Assembly (NCBI RefSeq): GCF_014836335.1
Contig: NZ_JACSRA010000001.1
Location: forward strand, 240,388 to 304,387
Length of the DNA: 64,000 bases
Reading direction: 5' to 3'
Origin: Clostridium cibarium
Lineage (GTDB): Bacteria; Bacillota; Clostridia; Clostridiales; Clostridiaceae
A model generated the notes under the pieces. That model did no database searches. It saw only the letters and a program-made list of their open reading frames with translations, and had not been told where the DNA came from. The position numbers and the translations under genes were made by a program. Shown here one piece after another: positions 26,908-36,800 of the stretch; position 1 is the first letter of the stretch; each line of letters opens with the position of its first letter.

Positions 26908-29900
26908 TTACTTTTTATCACTTGTTATAGTGTTTACATCAACTATTTGTCCATTTTCAACTTTAAATACATTCCATGTAATTCCACTGGCATTAGTAGG
27001 AATTACATATGTTTTTAATTCTTGATTGCCTTTATAGACTTTTACTGTAGCTCCTGATAAAGATAGTAAATTTGACGATGGTGTAGAACTATCACTTAAG
27101 TCATATACTGAATATGTATAATTCCCTTTTTGATCAACAACAAAAGTTACTGTTTCTGGACCATTACCATCAGTATCATCTCTATCTAGTGTTACAACTG
27201 TATCCCCTACTTTAACAGTCTTATTCTGATAATATACATTTATTGATTGCCCATCTCCTGTTTTACCAGTAAAATATGAATCTAAATCATGAGGATTACT
27301 TCCCCAAGATAGAACTACACGATATTGGTTTTCAGGTAATGTTTTAGATAATACCATATCTTGTAACATCTTTTCAGCAGACTCACTTGAAATAATTACA
27401 CTATATATAGTAATATTTCCATCCTTTTTTGCTTCCGCTGTATATGTTCCACCAGCTAAACTAACAGAATATTTCCCTTGTGCATCTGTGTATACTACAA
27501 CTTCAGTACCATTAACTGAATAGTAATCTCCTGATTTATTATTTTCTCCAACTCTAAATCTAATTGCTACACCTTCTAAAGGATTGCCTGTTTCCGCATC
27601 CCTTACTACACCACTAACAGTATATTGAATCATTATTAGTTGAATATTTTGTAATACATTCTTAGCTTTACCATCTGAAGTAATTACAAAGTTTTGAGTA
27701 ACATATCCGTCTTTCTTAATTTCTACTGTGTAACATCCTTCTGGCAATTGAATACTATATTTTCCTTGTGCATCTATTGTTGCTACAACTGGAACTCCAT
27801 TTTTAGTGAAATAGTCCCCTGTAGTGTTGTTAGCTCCAATCCTAAATCTAATCTCAACACCTTGTAGTGGTTTTCCTGTTGTTGAATCAGTAATTACACC
27901 ACCTACATTTGAAAATATCATATTATTAATTATTATGTTAATAACCATTTTAGCATCTGAAACTTGGGATATATTTGCATTTTTTATTCTGATATTCACG
28001 TATGAAATATTGTAATCAATTATCTCATTAACTCCAATTGCCCTATAATCTTCTATAGTAGCTTCTCCAGAACTAATTTTTAATAATACTTTGTATATTT
28101 GAATATTTTTTTCAATTTGAGCTTTTACTTCATCAACCGTTACAAATTTCTTACCTTGTAAATCAGCATTTACATATATAAGTATATTAATATTTATTTG
28201 TGAGAGACCTAAAGCATTATAATCAGCAACAGTTGCTTTTCCTAAATTTATTTGCATCAATGCTTTATAAATACTTATTTTAGCTTGTACTCTATTCACT
28301 ACTTCATCAATAGTTTTATAGTTTTGCTTTTGCAAATCTGTGCTTACATATATAAGCAGACCATCAGTTATATCTGTCAATCCTAAAGCAGTAAAATCAT
28401 CAGTTATAGCCTCTCCTAAATTTATTCTCATCAATGCTTCATAGCTACTTATTCTAGCTTGTATTCTGCTAATTATTTCATCAACAGATTTATAATTTTG
28501 GATTTTCAAATCTGCATTTACATATACCAAAATATCCTCATAAATATCTGTAATACCTATATTAATATAATCATCAATAATTCCATTACCTGAACTTATC
28601 TTATTTATTATCTCTATGTTGCTTATAGTACTATCTACTCTTACTTGTATGTCTTGAACTTTAGCATATTTTTTATTCTTTAAATCTGCATTTATATATA
28701 TTACGTTCTTTTCATCAACGTTATTTATCCCTAACTTTTTATAGTCTTCTGGAGTTCCTTCTCCAGATACTATCCTTACATATACTTGAGATAATTCTAC
28801 TATTGGCTTAATTACAATATTAATATTTATTATTGTTATCGAACCATTTTCTTTAATTTTTTCGTTGATAAACTGTATATTTATTTCTGTAACACCATTA
28901 ATACCTATTATAATGAAATCTTTGACTTCACCATCACCTTTTACAACCTTAGAAGCTGCAATGGTTTTCTTAACTGATTCTCTTATTTCTGCTATAGTCA
29001 AATCTCTACCTTTTTCAGCTTTTAATTTTAAAATATCATCATTTACAGCTTGTAGTTTTGACAAATCAACAGCATCTGTTTTTAAATTGTTGTAATCATC
29101 AATACTACCTGTTCCAGCATTAATGTTTTTTACCGAATCTAATATAGACCTTAGCTTGTCTTGCAATGATGTTAAACTCTCATCTTTAAGCATATCATTT
29201 AATGTAGCAACATCATCTTGAGCAACTTCCGGAAAACCTGCATCTTTAAAATCTTCTGCAGTTGCTTGTCCAGCTATTACACGTTCATAAAATTTTGTTA
29301 GTTTTCTAACACTATCTACAACTTCTTTTATTTGATTTATTGTTAAATCTTGTCCACTGTTAGCTTCTTTTCTCTTGAGAACTGCAGCATTAACAACACC
29401 GTAATCAAAAAATTCTTTATTCGTATCTATAATATGTGTATTTCCATAGTCAGGTTCATCACCTACTCCATTGTTAATATTACTTAACCAACCTAATATA
29501 TTATTTATTTCTTGAAGAGCTGTAGTTACATCTCCCCATCTCTGATTCATTGCTAAACTGTTTACATCTTCTCTATGCAGTTCGTCTACATTATCAGCTC
29601 CAATAAATTTATAGTCATCTAGAGTACCTACTCCTTGATCCATATTATATAAAGCTTGTTTAGTTCTATCTATGGTGGTATTAACTACACTTGCTATTTC
29701 TGCTATTGTTAAATCTCTACCTTTACTTTCCTTTTCCTTACTTATGTACTTTTTCACAATATCGCTATAAATTGAATTATAACTACCTATCTCTAACGTG
29801 CTATAATCAGATTCCGTACCCTCTCCATCATTAATATGTCTAAGAGCACTTGCTGCCTTATTTGATACATCTTGGAACTTAAGTACGTTAGTATACCCTT

Positions 29901-30525
29901 TTCCATTAAAATATTTATTTACGGAATCTATATTTGTTTCATTAACAAAATCTGCTCCAAGTAATTTATAATCATCAACTGTTCCAGTTCCATTATTTAT
30001 ATTTTCAAATGCCTCTTGAATTCCTTCTCCAGTTTGTAATGTTATATCCATAATTTCTGGTAGTGTTAAGTCTCTGCCTTGTGCACTTTTTTCAGCCATT
30101 ACAGCTTTATTTATGATCTTTAGGTTATCCCTATTAACCCTTGTAAGTCTCAATGCTCTATATTCTGCTATATCACCATTGCCAGCATTTATTTTATTAA
30201 CTGCATCTGATACACTAATAGCTTTCGAAACTGCCAAGTTATTTTGTATAGCTAAAGATTTACTATCTTTATTAACACCTACATTTGAATTAGACGAAGT
30301 TTTTTTAGATTCTAACTCTTCCTCTTTTTTTAAATTCACCCCCTCCATTTTTTTATCATTTGTTGTCTCTTCCTTAGAAATGTTGATTTTATTATTACTT
30401 GTAATTTGATTTTTATACGCAGATTCATCAACTGCATATGCTTTTAACGTAGGCTTATCCAATAAAAATGTACTAGTAGCTGCTGATATAGACGCTAGTA
30501 GCAATATCTTCTGAATCTTCCTCAT
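26908..30525 (-). CDS. Secreted 1205-residue protein with 13 helical repeats of about 58 residues
   Basis: Paralogue of the following gene, with the same plan. A signal peptide (1 to about 32, ending AYA) and an acidic/Lys-rich stretch precede 13 repeats (about 110-850), early ones alternating long and short. Two carboxypeptidase-regulatory-like domains follow (GGVITDSTTGKPLQGVEIRF and SGVVRDAETGNPLEGVAIRF), where the paralogue has one. The terminal domain begins YRVVLSWGSNPHDLDSYFTG and ends VDVNTITSDKK. No membrane or sortase anchor is seen. The start has AGGAGGTGGG upstream. It lies 100 nt upstream of the paralogue with only a hairpin between, so the two may be co-transcribed. Surface or matrix structure is inferred from architecture. 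Confidence 0.8.
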   Translation of the reverse strand: MRKIQKILLLASISAATSTFLLDKPTLKAYAVDESAYKNQITSNNKINISKEETTNDKKMEGVNLKKEEELESKKTSSNSNVGVNKDSKSLAIQNNLAVSKAISVSDAVNKINAGNGDIAEYRALRLTRVNRDNLKIINKAVMAEKSAQGRDLTLPEIMDITLQTGEGIQEAFENINNGTGTVDDYKLLGADFVNETNIDSVNKYFNGKGYTNVLKFQDVSNKAASALRHINDGEGTESDYSTLEIGSYNSIYSDIVKKYISKEKESKGRDLTIAEIASVVNTTIDRTKQALYNMDQGVGTLDDYKFIGADNVDELHREDVNSLAMNQRWGDVTTALQEINNILGWLSNINNGVGDEPDYGNTHIIDTNKEFFDYGVVNAAVLKRKEANSGQDLTINQIKEVVDSVRKLTKFYERVIAGQATAEDFKDAGFPEVAQDDVATLNDMLKDESLTSLQDKLRSILDSVKNINAGTGSIDDYNNLKTDAVDLSKLQAVNDDILKLKAEKGRDLTIAEIRESVKKTIAASKVVKGDGEVKDFIIIGINGVTEINIQFINEKIKENGSITIININIVIKPIVELSQVYVRIVSGEGTPEDYKKLGINNVDEKNVIYINADLKNKKYAKVQDIQVRVDSTISNIEIINKISSGNGIIDDYINIGITDIYEDILVYVNADLKIQNYKSVDEIISRIQARISSYEALMRINLGEAITDDFTALGLTDITDGLLIYVSTDLQKQNYKTIDEVVNRVQAKISIYKALMQINLGKATVADYNALGLSQININILIYVNADLQGKKFVTVDEVKAQIEKNIQIYKVLLKISSGEATIEDYRAIGVNEIIDYNISYVNIRIKNANISQVSDAKMVINIIINNMIFSNVGGVITDSTTGKPLQGVEIRFRIGANNTTGDYFTKNGVPVVATIDAQGKYSIQLPEGCYTVEIKKDGYVTQNFVITSDGKAKNVLQNIQLIMIQYTVSGVVRDAETGNPLEGVAIRFRVGENNKSGDYYSVNGTEVVVYTDAQGKYSVSLAGGTYTAEAKKDGNITIYSVIISSESAEKMLQDMVLSKTLPENQYRVVLSWGSNPHDLDSYFTGKTGDGQSINVYYQNKTVKVGDTVVTLDRDDTDGNGPETVTFVVDQKGNYTYSVYDLSDSSTPSSNLLSLSGATVKVYKGNQELKTYVIPTNASGITWNVFKVENGQIVDVNTITSDKK

Positions 30526-30839
30526 ATTCCCACCTCCTACATTAATTATAACATTAATTTCATTAATATTCTATAATAGTAAATTAAATGATTTAATTCT
30601 ATTTTTATGTCACTAAATCCCCATAAAATTACATATTAATTAAATCGTTTGTAATATCATTCCAAAATATGCATCTTCTTTTTCATTAACTTTAACCTAT
30701 TTATAAAATCATTTATTTCATGGTTATATAAAAAAAATATTTACTTAAGTAAAATTGTGTAAAATGTAATAATTTTAACGCCTTGTTGATATTTTAGTAT
30801 ATTATGTAATAAAATAGAACTCGAAAGGGGTTGATGCAA
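30526..30839. other. Divergent intergenic region between repeat-protein and giant binding-protein genes
   Basis: 314 nt, very AT-rich, with no ORF that has a ribosome binding site. It holds the promoter of the plus-strand giant gene at its right end and presumably the promoter of the minus-strand repeat-protein operon; the latter was not resolved. No riboswitch-like structure was recognised. Confidence 0.6.
30786..30815 (+). promoter_or_regulatory. Promoter of the first giant binding-repeat gene
   Basis: TTGATA, an 18-nt spacer and TAAAAT. The block from TTGATATTTTAG through the SD is nearly identical to that before the second giant gene (39497-39526), so the two genes share control. Confidence 0.65.
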
Positions 30840-33800
30840 ATGGTAAAAAATAAAATTACATTACTGTTATCAGGTATATATATAGCAGGTTCTATTTCTA
30901 CTCCTACTTTTGCGTATAGCAAATTGGAAGAAAACTTTACAAACTTACAAAAAAAAGACTCTGCTTATAATGGACTTATGTTTAAAAATGATCTAAATCA
31001 GTCACCTTATTCATTCAAAAACTCAAATATACCTAATAACGACATACAAAATACTGCAAAAACAAAAGATTCTGTGAATTGCTCTGCAAATAGCAATACT
31101 AGTTCACTACCAAATACTAATATTCAATCGTCACCAAACACCTCATCTATAAGTAATTATCCTAACTCATCAAGTACTAATCCTATTAATGATACTATAG
31201 TTAAATCAGCTGAATCTAATTCTACTGAAACCAATTCAGCTAACCAACTTACCTCTTCAAAGAGTGGAGATTTATCAAAACCTGTTGAATCAAATGTAAA
31301 ACAAACTAACTCAATTGAAAAAAAAAGTTCTTACAATTCAACTAATTCTTTTTCAAAAACTGAAGTAAATTCAGTAGATAACAAATCAGTTTCCAACAAC
31401 TTAAATTCATCAAACATAGAAAAATCTAATAGCTATACATCTAAATCAATGAATTCTTCTAATAATATTGTTGCTGATAATAGCAACATTAAAAACGGAT
31501 GGATTACTAATTATGGTAAAAAATACTATTACATTAATGATGTTATGCAAACTGGTTTTCAAACTATTAATAAAAAAACATATTATTTTAATTCTGATGG
31601 AATTATGCAAACTGGTTGGATTACTTATAATGAGGATAAATATTATTGCGATGCTTCTGGTATTATGCAAATGGGCTTATCTAATATCAACGGTAATTAT
31701 TATGGTTTTAGTACTGAAGGTAAATTACTAACTGGGCTCCATTCTATTGATGGTAATAATTATTATTTTAATTCTGATGGAATTATGCAAACTGGCTTTA
31801 TTACCTATAATAACAATAAATATTATTTTAATACTTCTGGTATCATGCAAACTGGGCTAGTTTCTATTAGTGGTTACTACTATGGATTTGGTACTAATGG
31901 TAAATTACTAACTGGACTTAATTCTATTAATGGTAATAATTATTATTTTAATTCTGATGGAATTATGCAAACTGGTTGGATTACCTATAATAGCAGTAAA
32001 TATTATTTTAATGCTTCTGGTGTTATGCAAACTGGACTAGTTTCTATTAGTGGTTACTACTATGGATTTGGTACTGACGGTAAATTATTAACTGGACTTC
32101 AATCTGTTAATAACACTACTTATTATTTTAATGGTGATGGTATTAGACAAACTGGTTGGATTACTATTAATGACAAGGATTACTTCTTTGATAGCAATGG
32201 TGTTATGACTCAGAATTGGACTGTTAATGATAATAAATATTCCTTCTATATAAATGGTGTTAAACAAACTGGCCTTTTACTAATTAACAATAAATACTAC
32301 TATTTTGACATTAATGGTGTTATGCAGACTGGACTACAGACAGTTGATGGAAAGTCATACTATTTTGATACTAATGGGATTCGTCAATCTGGATTTGTTA
32401 CATACAATAACAATAAATATTATTTTGATGCTTCTGGCATTATGCAAACTGGTTTGGTTAATATCAGTGGTTATTATTACGACTTTGACCTTGATGGTAA
32501 ATTACTAACTGGCCTCCAAACAATTAATGGCAAAACATATTATTTTGACTCTAATGGAATTCGCCAAACTGGTTGGGTTACTATTAATGGAGATAAATAT
32601 TATTTTAATTCAGATGGTACCATGCAAACAGGATTGCTTCCCATGCAATACTATAGATATGGTTACTGGTATAACTCCTATTATGGATTTGGCCTTGATG
32701 GTAAATTACTAACCGGTCTTCAATCTATTAATGGAAATACTTATTATTTTGATAATGAAGGTATTAGACAAACTGGCTGGATCACTATTACTGGAAGAGA
32801 TTATTATTTTGATTTCAATGGTATCATGACTCAAAGCTGGATACTTAATAACGGTAAATATTCCTTTAATATAAATGGTATTAAACAAACTGCCCTTATA
32901 TCCATAAACGGTAAATACTACTACTTCGACAATAACGGCATTATGCAAACTGGATTCCAAACAATTGATGGAAAAACTTACTACTTTGATAATAACGGAG
33001 TTCGCCAAACTGGTTGGGTTACTATTAATGGTAAAGATTATTACTTTGATGGCAATGGTGTCATGTGTTATTATTGGGTTTTTAACAAAAATAAATATTA
33101 CTATTACGTAAATGGCAGTATGCAAACTGGTGCTATATCAATAAATAACCATTACTATGGATTTGACGATAATGGAATTATGCTTACTGGTTGGCAATTC
33201 ATTAATAACCGTACCTATTACTTTGATGATAATGGTTTAGCTAAAACTGGGTTAATTACCTATGGAGGTAAGACTTATTACTTTAATCCTTCTTATGGAT
33301 ATATGGAAAGAGGATTTATAAACATAAATGACCAATATTATTACTTTAATAATAATGGAATTATGCTTACTGGTTGGATTAATGTTGGATCTCAACGTTA
33401 TTACCTTAATGAATCTGGTATTAGATTAACTGGTTTCCAAACTATTGATGGTAATAAATATTACTTTGACTACAATGGTATAATGTGTACCAATACAGTT
33501 ACAGTCAGTGGTAAAACCTATGGTTTTAATAAAGATGGTATTATGTTAACTGGATGGCAAGCCATTGTTTACGACTCAGGATATTCATACTGCAATACTT
33601 ATTATTTTAATCCTGACGGTACAGCTCAAAAAGGGTTCTTTACTTATTTAGGGAAGACATACTATTTTGATCAAAACTATGGAAATATGTTATATGGCTA
33701 TCAGTATATTGGAAACAAATATTATTATTTCAGTAATAATGGTGTTATGCAAACTGGATGGATTAATATCGGTTCTTATCGTTACTATTTAACAGAGTCA

Positions 33801-36800
33801 GGTGCTGCAGCTACTGAATGGCAAACTATTGATGGCACAAAATACTATTTTAATTCTTCTGGCACTATGCAAACTGGCCTAGTTAATATAAATTATGACT
33901 ATTACGGATTTGATAATAACGGTCATATCCTTACTGGATTACATATGATAAACGGCTATAAATATTATTTTGATTCTACTGGTAAATCACAAATAGGATT
34001 TGTCACTTATCTCGGCAATACTTATTATTTTAATAGAATTATGCAAACTGGGTTTATATATGTTGACAATAATTATTATTATTTTGGTAATGATGGTTCT
34101 ATGCAAACTGGTTGGATTAATGTCAATTCCTCACGTTATTATCTTAATTCAACTGGTATTAGATTAACTGGTTTTCAAACTATTGATGGTAATAGGTATT
34201 ACTTTAATTCTAATGGTGAAATGTGTACTACTGTAGTTACCGTAAATGGAAACACCTATGGTTTTAATAAAGATGGTATTATGCTTACTGGATGGCAAAC
34301 CATTGCTTACGACCCAGGATATTCATACTGTAATACTTATTATTTTAATTCTGATGGTAAAGCTCAAAAAGGATTTTTTACTTATTTAGGTAAGACTTAT
34401 TATTTTGATCAAAACTATGGCAATATGTTATATGGTTATCAATATATTGGAAATAAATATTATTATTTCGGCACCGATGGTGCTATGCAAACTGGCTGGG
34501 TCACTAATGGATCTACAAAATACTACCTTGATGTATATGGTGTAGCAGTAACTGGTTTCCAAACAATCAATGGCAATAGATATTACTTTGATGCTAGCGG
34601 TACTCTGCAATCTAACCGTGTGCTTTCTATTAATAATACTTATTATGGCTTTAATAACATGGGCATTATGGTTACTGGTCTTCAATATTTTAATGGACAT
34701 ATGTATTATTTTAATTCTAATGGTTCAGCAAAAACAGATTTTGTAACTTACCAAGGAAAAACTTATTACTTCAATCCTTATTCATATAGTGGTTTTCAAA
34801 CTATTAATAATAATTCTTATTATTTTGGCTATGATGGTGCTATGCAAACTGGTTGGGTTAGCTACTATTATTATGGTTCTTACCGTTCTTATTTTAATGA
34901 ATCAGGTATAAAACTAAATGGATGGCAAACAATTGAAGGTAATAAATATTATTTTGATTATTATGGTGTAAAAACTGGTGTACAAAATATTAATGGACAT
35001 TACTATGGATTTAACAATTCTGGTGTAATGCTAACAGGTTGGCAACGTATTAATGGAAATACTTATTATTTTAATTCTGATGGTATTGCTAATACTGGAT
35101 TTATAACTTATTTAGGAAAAACATATTACTTCGATACTTATGGTTGCATGCAAATAGGATCATTGAATATAAACGGAACTAACTACTATTTCTATACTAA
35201 TGGAATCATGAAAACTGCTAGTGATAGTCCTAATACATTAGCAACTGGGTGGATTAGAGATAGTTCTTACCACTATTACGTAAACTCAGCTGGCACTAAA
35301 TTAACTGGATTACAAAATATAGATGGTAAAAGATATTACTTCAACACTAATGGCATAATGTTAACCGGTGTGCAAACTATTAATGGTAATCGCTATGGTT
35401 TTGATATTAACGGTATTATGCTTTATGGTTTTCAAACTATTAATGGAAGTACTTATTACTTCAACACTAATGGAGTTGCTCAAACTGGCTGGCTTACACT
35501 ATCAAACAATAAATATTACTTTGATCCTTATTATGCCACAATGCAAACTGGGCAAATAAACATTACTAATAATTATTATTACTTTAACATTAAAGGCGTT
35601 ATGCAAACTGGATGGATTACTAATAATTGTGGTTCTAATATTTACTATTCAAATCCGTATGGTGTATTGTTAACAGGATTTCAAACAATAGATGGTAAAA
35701 GATATTATTTTGATTCTAATTGTAATATGCTAAAAGATATGCAAAATATTAATGGTAACTGTTATGGATTTGATAATAATGGTGTTATGCTTTATGGCCT
35801 TCAAACTATTGGATCATATACCTATTATTTTAATTCTAGTGGTATCGCTCAAAGTGGTTTGCTTACAATATCAGGTAAAAGATATTACTTTAATACTTAT
35901 TACTATTCTCATGATAAACTAACTGGAGTCATAAATATTAATAATAATTATTATATATTTGGTAATGATGGTATTTCACTAACTGGATGGATTAAATGGG
36001 ATAATTTTATGTACTATGCCAACTCTTCTGGAATATGTCTAACTGGTTTGCAAGTTATTGACGGAAAGAAATACTACTTTAATTCTTATGGTCGTATGCT
36101 AATTGGTATTGTGTCTATAAATAATATTTATTATGGATTTGATAATGATGGTTCAATGTTATACGGTTGGCATACAATTAATGGTAATACTTATTATTTC
36201 AACACAGATGGCACTATAAAAACAGGATGGATAAACTACTTAGGCAAGCTTTGTTACTTAAATAAAGATTATGGATATTTAGAAAGAGGATTTATTACTA
36301 TAGACAAAAATGTCTATTATTTTGGCAATGATTATTCTATGAAAACTGGCTGGCTTACTCTAGGTAACTCAACTTATTATCTTAATGAATCTGGTATAAG
36401 GTTAACTGGTTTCCAAGTAATAGATAAAAACAAATACTATTTCAATTCTGATGGAGTCATGCTAACCGATGCACAAAATATTAATGGAACTTATTATGGA
36501 TTTAGTAAAGACGGGGTTATGCTTACTGGATGGCAAATTATAAATGATAGTACTTATTATTTCAATTCTGATGGCACTGCTAAAACTGGTTTGAATACTT
36601 ACCTCGGAAAAACTTATTACTTCTATCCTTATTATGCTTATATGCAAACCGGTTTTATTAACATTAACGGCACTACTTACTACTTTGACGAAGACGGATC
36701 ACTAAAGACTGGTTGGATTAAATATAATTCATATCAATACTATCTTGATTCAAATGGAATTAGACAAACTGGTCTTCAAACTATTAATGGTAAGAAGTAT

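Noticed and set aside
30831..30839. TTG at 30831 or ATG at 30834 as start of the first giant gene
   Set aside because: Both sit next to the Shine-Dalgarno sequence; ATG 30840 has the correct spacing and matches the paralogue.
32709..33125. Long open frame antisense to the first giant gene (similar ones at 41249-41803 and other places)
   Set aside because: They are by-products of the repeat codon pattern, have no ribosome binding sites and recur with the repeats.
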